Shown: positions 1-6,269 of the stretch, one piece after another
Position numbering within the stretch: the first letter of the stretch is position 1
How the letters are laid out: every line of letters begins with the position of its first letter
Assembly (NCBI GenBank): GCA_937981305.1
Contig: CALJPB010000150.1
Span: 1 to 9,683, forward strand
Length of the DNA: 9,683 nt
Reading direction: 5' to 3'
From: an uncultured Selenomonas sp.
GTDB taxonomy: Bacteria > Bacillota > Negativicutes > Selenomonadales > Selenomonadaceae
Program-made: the position numbers and the translations under genes
Notes under the pieces: model-generated
The model's database searches: none
Told to the model about the DNA's origin: nothing
What the model saw: the letters and a program-made list of their open reading frames with translations, nothing else

Positions 1-218
1 TCAAGGGCATCTGCAAGAAAGTCTGCATCTTCACCCTTGTCGGCGTGGCGAATGTCCTCGATACCCACATCATCGGCAGCGGCTGCGTCCTGCGCTCTGC
101 CGTGATCTTCTTCTACATCTCGAATGAAGGAATCTCGATCATCGAGAACGCAGCGCGAATGGGGCTTCCCGTTCCGCAGAAATTGCAGGATATGATGCAC
201 AGCCTCAGAGATAAATGA
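1..218 (+). CDS. Phage holin, C-terminal part (5' end outside window)
   Basis: This is the last ~71 codons of a gene that starts before the window; the readable frame begins at base 3 and ends at TGA 216-218. The protein shows two hydrophobic stretches (starting VCIFTLVGVANVLD and VLRSAVIFFYISNEG), followed by a short amphipathic and charged tail ending MHSLRDK. The run YISNEGISIIENAARMGLPVP is characteristic of the toxin-secretion/phage-lysis holin family (Bacteriophage_holin_4, TcdE/Cph1 type). Such holins are small inner-membrane proteins that permeabilise the membrane at the end of the lytic cycle so that the endolysin reaches the peptidoglycan. Family members are usually about 130-150 aa, so roughly half is missing. 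A strong terminator lies 16 bp downstream, so this is the last gene of a late transcript. Family assignment is from recognised residues, not a search. Confidence 0.85.
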   Translation, partial: KGICKKVCIFTLVGVANVLDTHIIGSGCVLRSAVIFFYISNEGISIIENAARMGLPVPQKLQDMMHSLRDK

Positions 219-234
219 ATACGGATAACGCTCT

Positions 235-272
235 GCCCGTGGATGGGCTTTCCTCCACGGGCAATTTTTTTT
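235..272 (+). terminator. Rho-independent terminator after the holin
   Basis: A perfect 9-bp stem, GCCCGTGGA (235-243) against TCCACGGGC (254-262), encloses a 10-nt loop. It is followed by AA and a run of eight T (265-272). It closes the lysis transcript and separates it from the recombinase operon. Confidence 0.92.
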
Positions 273-351
273 GCCGTGCTGTAGGGGGTTAAGTTTTTCG
301 GTAGATAGTAGGGGGATACTCCCTCTTATCGCGCAAAGGAGAGGAATTGCT

Positions 352-777
352 ATGACTGAAAATCAGAAAATGCAGATCATAAAACTCCGTGCATCCGGAA
401 ACGGCTACGGTAAGATTGCCAAGACGCTCGGCATATCGCTGAACACAATAAAGTCTTTCTGTCGCAGACATGACATCAACGGGAATGCGGTGGTCGAACC
501 TCTTGCACCATGCTGCGGCGAGACAGCTAGGTGCGAGAACTGCGGCAGAGAGATTCATCAAATTGCCAAGCAGAAGAAACGGCGCTTCTGCTGTGATAAG
601 TGCAGAAATGTCTGGTGGAATGCGCACCTTGACCGGGTAAAGCGCAAAGCGATCTATGATTTCCGATGCCTGTACTGTGGCAAGGTGTTTCGAATTTATG
701 GCGACAGGCGCAGGAAGTATTGCAGCCACAAATGTTATATTTCCGACCGCTTCAAAGTTGGTGTCAGTGATGCGTAA
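352..777 (+). CDS. HTH and zinc-ribbon protein of serine-recombinase modules
   Basis: A 141-aa protein starting at ATG 352, with a good ribosome site (AAAGGAGAGG, about 336-345). An in-frame TTG at 271 is rejected because it lies inside the terminator T-tract. Residues 5-40 form a helix-turn-helix like those of resolvases or sigma region 4 (IIKLRASGNGYGKIAKTLGIS, then NTIKSFCRRH). Two short Cys4 clusters follow: C61/C64 with C80 or C81/C84, and C106/C109/C124/C128, both likely zinc-binding. Relatives are often labelled sigma-70-like or HTH-domain proteins and sit directly upstream of recombinase genes in Bacillota prophages and integrative elements. It is the first gene of the operon, and its stop overlaps the start of the next gene. 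I infer DNA binding, as a regulator of the operon or a factor in the recombination complex. It lacks RNA-polymerase-binding sigma regions and is not a true sigma factor. Confidence 0.8.
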   Translation: MTENQKMQIIKLRASGNGYGKIAKTLGISLNTIKSFCRRHDINGNAVVEPLAPCCGETARCENCGREIHQIAKQKKRRFCCDKCRNVWWNAHLDRVKRKAIYDFRCLYCGKVFRIYGDRRRKYCSHKCYISDRFKVGVSDA

Positions 778-1117
778 AGAAGATTTTCGGAAAGAAAAGC
801 TTTACCAGACGACCATGCACATCGCCAGAAAAATGCTTTCAGACGGCATTATATCATTGGAAGAATACCGTGCGGCAGATAAGATTTTTCTCGAAAAATA
901 CAGACCAATTTTAGGGACATTATTTTCCGATATGGCGTTGACTTCACGCTCCGTTTCAGTGATATATGGTGAGGGTGATACAAATGCCAAAGATTACACG
1001 TATAACGCCGACCGTGGCGGTTCTGAAGGCAAAAAAACGAGTGGCGGCTTATGCCCGTGTTTCGATGGAAACGGACAGACTCAACCATTCCTTGTCGGCA
1101 CAGATCAGCTATTATAG
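770..1117 (+). CDS. SHOCT-like small helical protein, overlapping the recombinase gene
   Basis: 115 aa if translated from ATG 770 (an in-frame GTG lies at 767). The start overlaps the last 8 bases of the HTH gene and there is no clear ribosome site, so translation is probably coupled. Residues 1-55 are predicted helical and basic; KMLSDGIISLEEYRAADKIF (21-40) matches the short C-terminal domain (SHOCT) pattern, in which a helix, a GlySer-like turn and a second helix are followed by charged residues. Proteins of this type often sit between the HTH gene and the recombinases in these modules; their function is not established. From about residue 72 the frame runs inside the next gene for 134 bases, and the sequence becomes Gly/Asp-rich and low in helix. 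That tail looks like an accidental extension after loss of the normal stop codon. The N-terminal half is well supported; the exact 3' end is not. Confidence 0.65.
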   Translation: MRKEDFRKEKLYQTTMHIARKMLSDGIISLEEYRAADKIFLEKYRPILGTLFSDMALTSRSVSVIYGEGDTNAKDYTYNADRGGSEGKKTSGGLCPCFDGNGQTQPFLVGTDQLL

Positions 1118-2759
1118 TGCGCTCATTCAAAAGAATCCCGAGTGGGTTTACGCCGGCGTATTTACGGACAACGGCATATCAGGCACTGGTATCAAAAAGC
1201 GGGAGGGCTTCAAGCGCATGATTGAAGCCGCCGACAACGGAGAAATCGATATTATCCTCACAAAATCTATCCAGCGTTTTGCTCGCAATACGGTTGATTT
1301 ATTGGAAACGGTACGACACCTAAAAAACCTCGGTGTAGAAGTGCGCTTCGAGAAGGAAAACATCAACTCCATGAATGGCGATGGGGAATTGCTCTTGTCC
1401 ATCTTGGGCAGTTTTGCACAGGAAGAGAGCGTCAGTATTTCCAACAATGTGAAGTGGGGTACGAGAAAGCGATTTGAAAAAGGAATACCAAACGGCCACT
1501 TTCGCATTTACGGCTATCGCTGGGAAGGAGAACGCCTTGTGGTTATCCCCGATGAAGCCGCCGTGGTGAAGCGAATTTTTCAAAACTTCCTTGACGGTAA
1601 GTCTCGGCTTGAAACAGAGCGGGAGTTCGCCGCTGAGGGCATTACCACCAGAGCCGGATGTCGTTGGGTGGATTCCAACATCAAGGTGGTACTTACAAAC
1701 ATCCACTATACGGGCTGTTTGCTTTTGCAAAAATACCATGCGGAAAATGCGCTGACGCACAGGCAAATCAAAAATTGTGGAGAGCTTCCGCAATATCTGG
1801 TGGAGAACAGCCATGAAGCCATCATCGACAAGGAGACCTTCGACTATGTACAGTCGGAGATTGCGCGGCGAAAAGAGATGGGGCCGAGGGCGAACAAGAG
1901 CCTGAACCTCACCTGCTTTTCGGGAAAACTGAAATGCCCGTTCTGCGGAATCAGCTATGCCCACAGCAAACGCACGGACAGAGGTTATACGGAGTATTGG
2001 GCTTGCGGGTCACGCAAGAAAAAAGGCGGCAGGTGTCCTGTCGGTGGCAGCATCAACCACGAAAATCTGAAAAAGGCTTGTGCCGCCGTTCTCGGCTTGG
2101 ATGAGTTCGATGAGGGTGCGTTCAGCGACAAGGTGGACTTCATCAATGTGCCAGAGCGATATGTGCTGGAGTTCCATCTGAAGGACGGCAGTATTGTTAC
2201 GAAGGAGTGTCCTAACACGGGACACCGGGATTGCTGGACGGCAGAATACAGAGCGAAGACCTCCGAGAAGCGCAGGAAGAAACCGAACTGCAAAGGATCC
2301 TCCGTCATGACGGGCAAGGTTAAGTGCGCGGGGTGCGGGTGCAATTTCCGCAGAGCCACGCAGCCCTCCTCCACATCGGAAAGCGGGAAAGCCTACTACT
2401 GGCGTTGTGCCGAGCGGAACGAATGTGGAACGGTCGGATTGCGTGAGGACTTACTGAAGCCCTTCATCGCACAGGTGCTCGGCATTGCCACGTTTGACGA
2501 TGCCGAGTTCGACAGGCAGATTGACCACATCGATGTGCTTTCCGCAACGGAGATTGTTTTTCATTTCAAGGACGGCAGTGCAGTCAGCAGTACATGGGAG
2601 CTGCCGAAACGGGCAGGCAGACGATGGACGGACGCGCAGAGGGAAAAGTTCAAGAAATCCATCAAGGGCAGCTACACACCGGAAGTGCGACAACGGATGA
2701 GCGAACACATGAAGCAATTGCGGAAGGAGCGAGGGAGATCATGGCGCAAAGAAAAGTAA
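984..2759 (+). CDS. Large serine recombinase 1, with two zinc ribbons
   Basis: 591 aa from ATG 984, chosen because GAGGG (971-975) sits 8 nt upstream; an ATG at 966 would add only six residues. It is a serine site-specific recombinase that cuts and rejoins phage and host att sites through a 5'-phosphoserine link. The resolvase domain spans about residues 18-165. The motif YARVS puts the catalytic Ser at 27 and the conserved Arg at 25, with further active-site arginines in QRFAR (R98, R101); this motif has Gln where many relatives have Ser. The recombinase domain covers about 170-310. A zinc ribbon follows (C318, C321, C341, C351). Unlike the simplest family members, the C-terminal module is repeated: a second ribbon (C448, C451, C475, C481) precedes a second copy of the segment ending FHFKDGS. 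No long coiled coil is evident, in contrast to the downstream paralogue. The 3' end overlaps that gene by 19 bases. Confidence 0.93.
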   Translation: MPKITRITPTVAVLKAKKRVAAYARVSMETDRLNHSLSAQISYYSALIQKNPEWVYAGVFTDNGISGTGIKKREGFKRMIEAADNGEIDIILTKSIQRFARNTVDLLETVRHLKNLGVEVRFEKENINSMNGDGELLLSILGSFAQEESVSISNNVKWGTRKRFEKGIPNGHFRIYGYRWEGERLVVIPDEAAVVKRIFQNFLDGKSRLETEREFAAEGITTRAGCRWVDSNIKVVLTNIHYTGCLLLQKYHAENALTHRQIKNCGELPQYLVENSHEAIIDKETFDYVQSEIARRKEMGPRANKSLNLTCFSGKLKCPFCGISYAHSKRTDRGYTEYWACGSRKKKGGRCPVGGSINHENLKKACAAVLGLDEFDEGAFSDKVDFINVPERYVLEFHLKDGSIVTKECPNTGHRDCWTAEYRAKTSEKRRKKPNCKGSSVMTGKVKCAGCGCNFRRATQPSSTSESGKAYYWRCAERNECGTVGLREDLLKPFIAQVLGIATFDDAEFDRQIDHIDVLSATEIVFHFKDGSAVSSTWELPKRAGRRWTDAQREKFKKSIKGSYTPEVRQRMSEHMKQLRKERGRSWRKEK

Positions 2760-4321
2760 CCGCGATACCGGCTACCATTAGCCGATACACGGCCACACCG
2801 ATAAACAGCACGAAGAAACGCCGCGTTGCCGGATATGCCCGCGTTTCCACTGACCATGAAGATCAGTCCACAAGCTACGAGGCGCAGGTCGATTACTACA
2901 CAAGTTACATTAAGAGCCGAGATGATTGGGAGTTCGTAGCCATATATACGGACGAAGGAATATCGGCGACAAGCACCAAAAAACGCGAGGGCTTCAAGGC
3001 GATGATTGCAGATGCCCTTGCCGGGAAGATCGACCTTATCGTCACCAAGAGCGTAAGCCGTTTCGCAAGGAACACGGTAGACAGCCTTACCACGGTGCGA
3101 AAGCTGAAGGACGAGGGCATAGAGATTTTTTTCGAGAAGGAAAACATCTGGACCCTGGATTCCAAGGGGGAGCTGCTCATCACCATCATGTCGAGTCTTG
3201 CACAGGAGGAGAGCCGCTCCATTTCCGAGAACGTCACTTGGGGACAGCGGAAGCGCATGGCGGACGGTAAGGTCAGCTTTGCCTACAGCCGCTTCCTCGG
3301 ACTGGATAAGGATAAGGAGACGGGCAAGATCGTGGTCAATCCGGAGCAGGCAGAAACGGTGCGGCTCATTTTCCACCTGTTCCTTGAGGGCATGACGCCG
3401 CATTCCATTGCTGCCAATCTGACGAGCCGTGGCATCAAGACGCCTGCGGGCAAGGATGTGTGGAACCAACAGACGGTGCGCCGGATGCTCTCAAACGAGA
3501 AGTACAAGGGCGATGCCCTTTTACAGAAGGAGTTTACGGTAGACTTCCTACAGAAAAAGATGAAAAAGAACGAGGGGGAGATTCCACAATACTATGTGGA
3601 GGGCAACCACGAAGCAATCATCAGCCCTGCGGTGTTCGACATGGTGCAGGCAGAAATTGCCAAGCGTACGAAGAGCGGTTCACGTTATAGCGGCGTGAGT
3701 ATCTTCTCCAACAAGATAAAGTGTGCCGACTGCGGCGGGTGGTACGGCTCGAAGGTCTGGCATTCCACAGACCGCTACCGCAGGGTCATTTATCGCTGCA
3801 ACCGCAAGTACAACGGTAAGAAGTGCGAGACGCCCCATGTCACGGAGGAAGAGGTCAAGGCGGCGTTCATTTCGGCGTACAATCAACTGGTCACCGAGAA
3901 GAAAGAGATCATCGCCAATGCGGAGATCATCCGCAAAACGCTCTGCGTCACAGATGCCCTGCAGGAAGAAAAGGGCAAACTGGAGGAAGAAATGGCGTTG
4001 CTTGTGGAAATGACGCAGAACATCGTGGCAGAGAATGCCCGTGTTGCGCAGGATCAGGAAGAATACCGGAAACGCTATGACGGGATTGTCCGACGATATG
4101 ATGACGCAAAGACGCGGTACGATGCGGTCGTAGCCGCCATCTCTGCAAAGGAAGCACAGAGCGAGCGGCTAACGGACTTCATCAAGATGCTGAAGACTCA
4201 GGACGGCACGATCAGCGAGTTTGACGGCAGCCTTTGGGGCGGCATGGTCGAGTTCATCACGGTGGGCAGAGACAAGGCAATCACGGTCACCTTCCGGGAC
4301 GGTTCGGAAATACAGGCATAA
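2741..4321 (+). CDS. Large serine recombinase 2, with C-terminal coiled coil
   Basis: 526 aa from ATG 2741, preceded by a GAGGGAG ribosome site (about 2731-2737). The start lies inside the end of recombinase 1, implying coupled translation. Domains in order are: resolvase catalytic domain about 27-175, with YARVS giving catalytic Ser36 and Arg34, and SRFAR giving R107 and R110; recombinase domain about 180-320; zinc ribbon with C328, C331, C353 and C362; and a long charged helical segment about 395-475 rich in Glu/Lys, which is the likely coiled coil. In phiC31- and A118-type integrases this coiled coil controls integration versus excision by mediating contacts between att-bound dimers. The layout is that of a complete, active integrase with no visible disruption. 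It is clearly paralogous to recombinase 1 across the catalytic domain (shared KKREGFK, RFARNTVD, FEKENI and LAQEES-type blocks) but differs at the C-terminus. Whether both proteins are needed for one reaction is unknown. Confidence 0.94.
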   Translation: MAQRKVTAIPATISRYTATPINSTKKRRVAGYARVSTDHEDQSTSYEAQVDYYTSYIKSRDDWEFVAIYTDEGISATSTKKREGFKAMIADALAGKIDLIVTKSVSRFARNTVDSLTTVRKLKDEGIEIFFEKENIWTLDSKGELLITIMSSLAQEESRSISENVTWGQRKRMADGKVSFAYSRFLGLDKDKETGKIVVNPEQAETVRLIFHLFLEGMTPHSIAANLTSRGIKTPAGKDVWNQQTVRRMLSNEKYKGDALLQKEFTVDFLQKKMKKNEGEIPQYYVEGNHEAIISPAVFDMVQAEIAKRTKSGSRYSGVSIFSNKIKCADCGGWYGSKVWHSTDRYRRVIYRCNRKYNGKKCETPHVTEEEVKAAFISAYNQLVTEKKEIIANAEIIRKTLCVTDALQEEKGKLEEEMALLVEMTQNIVAENARVAQDQEEYRKRYDGIVRRYDDAKTRYDAVVAAISAKEAQSERLTDFIKMLKTQDGTISEFDGSLWGGMVEFITVGRDKAITVTFRDGSEIQA

Positions 4322-4331
4322 CAAGAGAACG

Positions 4332-4359
4332 GCACGCGGCTACGGTCGGGTGCTTTTTT
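4332..4359 (+). terminator. Rho-independent terminator after the recombinase operon
   Basis: The hairpin 4332-4353 pairs GCAC with GTGC, then after one G/G mismatch CGGC with GTCG (one G-U pair), around a TACG loop. Six T follow (4354-4359). It lies 10 bp past the recombinase stop and should end the integration operon. Confidence 0.75.
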
Positions 4360-4368
4360 CATTTGGGA

Positions 4369-4397
4369 TTGAAAAAACTCCTCTCCTGTGTCAAAAT
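4369..4397 (+). promoter_or_regulatory. Candidate promoter for the DUF4268 gene
   Basis: A -35-like TTGAAA (4369-4374) is separated by 17 bp from a -10-like CAAAAT (4392-4397), with an extended -10 TG at 4389-4390. It lies just after the upstream terminator and about 38 bp before the next start codon, so the gene can be expressed independently of the recombinases. Sequence match only. Confidence 0.45.
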
Positions 4398-4434
4398 TGG
4401 GAAAGAGAATGACAATGCAGGGAGGAGTATAGCA

Positions 4435-5361
4435 ATGGCGAATTTGGGCATACTCGAGGAAATCAAGGACTTGCGGACGGTGTGGCCGCACGAGGCGGCG
4501 GATTTTACGCCGTGGCTTTCGGAGGACGATAACATCGCGCTTCTTGCCGATGCCGTGGGGATTGATATTACGGTGGATGAAACGGAGTCGTTGGTCGGGG
4601 ATTTTCATGTGGATCTTTCTGCCTCAGAAACCGGGACGGAGCGGAAAATCATCATCGAGAATCAGCTGGGTGATACGGATCACGATCATCTCGGCAAACT
4701 CATCACATATGCGTCCGGCAAATCGGCAGATGTCATTATCTGGGTCGTGAAGCGTGCGCGTGAGGAACACAAGGCGGCCATCGAATGGTTGAACTACCAC
4801 ACGGATGAAAAAATTGGATTTTTCCTCTGCGAGATCAAGCTGTACCGGATCGGCGATTCCGCGCCCGCCGTCAAGTTTGAGGTCGTTGAAAAACCGAATG
4901 ACTGGACGAAAGAGGTCAAGAAGACCGAGATGACCGGCGCGACGCAGCAACAGAGATACGAGTACTGGGTGGCATTTCAGGACTACGCTTTCCAGAATGC
5001 ACAGTTCGCAAAAAACTTCAAGCGCAGAAAGCCCTCTACAGATCATTGGATGGACTTCAGCATTGGATCGTCTGCCTGCCATTTCGTTGTGTCTCGGATA
5101 CAGAAAAGAGACGAATTGGACGTGGAACTTTATATTAACGAAGATAAGGATATGTTTCACGCACTGCTGCAGGACAAGGATGCCATCGAGCAGGAATGCG
5201 GACTCTCCTTTGATTGGCGGGAACTGCCGGAGCGCAAGGCGAGCCGTATCATTCTTGAGAAAAGCGTGTCCCTCTCAGACCGCAGTCAGTGGTCGGAACA
5301 GTTCGACTGGCTGATCGATGTCATGCTCAAAATGAAAGCAGTATTCAAAAAATACATATGA
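4435..5361 (+). CDS. DUF4268-type putative PD-(D/E)XK nuclease-fold protein
   Basis: 308 aa from ATG 4435 with a strong GGAGGAG site (4421-4427); the frame is open upstream but has no comparable start. It resembles the DUF4268 family, whose members are around this length and have no established function. An N-terminal nuclease-like core is visible: VGDFHVDLSA supplies acidic residues D56 and D60, and KIIIENQLG supplies E75 and Q77 in an E-x-Q arrangement like that of PD-(D/E)XK folds. Next come the family block DHDHLGKLITYASG (82-95), then EHKAAIEWLN (111-120) and YRIGDS (137-142). The C-terminal half (about 165-308) carries the rest of the DUF4268 region, with QQRYEYW and WMDFSIGSS. A terminator and candidate promoter precede it, so it is a stand-alone unit between the recombinases and phage genes. 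I infer a cargo or defence role; DNA cleavage is not shown. It appears intact. Confidence 0.82.
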   Translation: MANLGILEEIKDLRTVWPHEAADFTPWLSEDDNIALLADAVGIDITVDETESLVGDFHVDLSASETGTERKIIIENQLGDTDHDHLGKLITYASGKSADVIIWVVKRAREEHKAAIEWLNYHTDEKIGFFLCEIKLYRIGDSAPAVKFEVVEKPNDWTKEVKKTEMTGATQQQRYEYWVAFQDYAFQNAQFAKNFKRRKPSTDHWMDFSIGSSACHFVVSRIQKRDELDVELYINEDKDMFHALLQDKDAIEQECGLSFDWRELPERKASRIILEKSVSLSDRSQWSEQFDWLIDVMLKMKAVFKKYI

Positions 5362-5407
5362 CGGGGCGACGAGATGTTCTGGTTCATTGTAAGGAGTGGA
5401 AACCTGT

Positions 5408-5524
5408 ATGGTGCGGCCTCAACATGATGACCTGAACGCACCGAATATAAATCATGAAAAACTCGGGTTCATGAGGCATACGGTACGCATAGATGCTGAA
5501 AATACAGAAACTCATATTCCGTAA
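5408..5524 (+). CDS. Possible small ORF, 38 aa, unknown function
   Basis: ATG 5408 follows AAGGAG (5391-5396) by 11 nt and the frame runs 38 codons to TAA 5522-5524. The protein is hydrophilic (starts MVRPQHDDLNAPN, ends ENTETHIP), with no recognisable motif, signal or membrane segment. It could be a small phage protein, the 5' remnant of a broken gene, or chance. The ribosome site is its main support. Confidence 0.25.
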   Translation: MVRPQHDDLNAPNINHEKLGFMRHTVRIDAENTETHIP

Positions 5525-5590
5525 CGATGAACACGGCATCGTTATGAGGGAGGTGCAAATCTGCACACGGTGTGCGTGTGCATCGTTATG
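5522..5590 (+). repeat. Cluster of short palindromes and a direct repeat in the junction region
   Basis: TAACGATG (5522-5529) and CATCGTTA (5537-5544) form an 8-bp stem with a 7-nt loop. The right arm recurs as the 11-bp direct repeat GCATCGTTATG at 5536-5546 and 5580-5590. Between the copies lies the palindrome GCACAC-G-GTGTGC (5563-5575). A further GTATC/GATAC inverted repeat lies at 5615-5630. No T-run follows, so these are not terminators. The 5362-5625 stretch is otherwise without a convincing gene apart from the possible small ORF. Operators or recombinase att-site arms are possible; neither is demonstrated. Confidence 0.45.
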
Positions 5591-5778
5591 TGCGTTTGGG
5601 TGTTTCGTTAGATTGTATCAATTTAGATACGGCAATAGACCCATTCATGGGCAGCGGTTCAACGGGCGTTGCGTGTGTGCAGGAGGGGCGGCGGTTTATC
5701 GGGATTGAGCGCGAGGATAAGTATTTCGAGGTAGCAAAGCGGCGTATCGAGGAAGCGCGGAAGGGCTTGTTTGCGTGA
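5572..5778 (+). pseudogene. 5'-truncated beta-class DNA methyltransferase, C-terminal remnant
   Basis: The open frame ends at TGA 5776-5778. Recognisable homology begins only near [14 protein letters not shown] (codons from about 5626) and runs through FIGIERE and [12 protein letters not shown] to a normal C-terminus. [10 protein letters not shown] is motif I, the S-adenosylmethionine-binding loop. Its position at the very C-terminus marks the beta class of N4-cytosine/N6-adenine methyltransferases (catalytic motif first, target recognition in the middle, motif I last). The catalytic DPPY-type motif and the recognition domain, normally some 150-350 residues, are absent, so the product cannot methylate DNA. 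The roughly 18 residues before the homology (RVHRYVRLG and following) look like random translation of junction DNA, and GTG 5572, 5578 or 5590 are only formal starts. Phage methyltransferases commonly precede terminase genes, so this is most likely the resident prophage's own gene, cut by an insertion or recombination. Confidence 0.82.
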
Positions 5779-5816
5779 TAATCGCGTGAATCAAAGGCAG
5801 GTGGTGAGTGTGTAGC

Positions 5817-6269
5817 ATGGCGAATGAGGAGAAAAATCTAAAGCCATTTCATCAACGAACAGAGAACGAACAGAGAGAAATCCGCTCCAAAGGCGGCATA
5901 GAGAGTGGCAAGTCCCGTCGCCGCAAGAAGGCACTGCGGCTTGCGCTGAAAGAAGCCGTCTCCATGCGGTTGAATGAGCTGCCGGAGAATATGCGCACCG
6001 CAATCATGTCGACAGTCGGCATCACGGACGATGCGCAAACGGTCGCGGATGCGGTCATCGGTGGGATAATTCTCTCTGCGTGCGGAGGCAGTGCGCCCAT
6101 GGTGCGGCTTCTTCTTGACACGATCGGTGAGAGCATGGAGGCACGTATGAGGGAGCGCGAGGTGCGGATCAAGGAAAAAGCAATTGACAGCGGGCAAGTG
6201 GATAGTGACCTGAATGTGACAATCATAGAGAAGGAGACGCGGGACAGTGAACACGGCGAAGGAGATTAA
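5817..6269 (+). CDS. Putative terminase small subunit
   Basis: 150 aa from ATG 5817, preceded by AGGTGGTGAG (about 5799-5808); the upstream in-frame GTG at 5808 is less well placed. The N-terminus ([20 protein letters not shown], then [23 protein letters not shown]) has the pattern seen in small proteins located just before terminase large subunits in Bacillota phages: a polar start, an S/K-GG-x-x-SG step, then a basic arginine/lysine stretch suited to DNA binding. Residues about 60-100 form a helical middle and 100-135 a highly charged helix. Small terminases recognise the packaging site on phage DNA and recruit the large subunit. The gene overlaps the large-subunit start by 23 bases, which supports the role. 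Assignment rests mainly on position and overall pattern, because this family is poorly conserved; a different DNA-binding head-module protein is the alternative. Confidence 0.6.
   Translation: MANEEKNLKPFHQRTENEQREIRSKGGIESGKSRRRKKALRLALKEAVSMRLNELPENMRTAIMSTVGITDDAQTVADAVIGGIILSACGGSAPMVRLLLDTIGESMEARMREREVRIKEKAIDSGQVDSDLNVTIIEKETRDSEHGEGD

Noticed and set aside
271..351. Upstream extension of the HTH gene to TTG 271
   Set aside because: It starts inside the T-tract of a terminator without a ribosome site; ATG 352 has a strong one and gives the family's usual N-terminus.
4234..4434. Upstream extension of the DUF4268 gene
   Set aside because: The extra 67 codons run through the end of recombinase 2 and its terminator; ATG 4435 has GGAGGAG at ideal spacing.
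5522..5544. Hairpin considered as a terminator after the DUF4268 gene
   Set aside because: The stem is AT-rich and no T-run follows it, so it does not fit Rho-independent termination.
5384..5566. 60-codon minus-strand frame in the junction region
   Set aside because: No strong ribosome site and no family resemblance; probably chance.
5536..5590. Direct repeat considered as a minimal CRISPR array
   Set aside because: Only two 11-bp copies, with no regular spacers and no cas genes nearby.
5493..5708. 71-codon plus-strand frame across the methyltransferase remnant
   Set aside because: It runs out of frame with the conserved [10 protein letters not shown] motif, is Cys/Arg-rich and has no recognisable feature.
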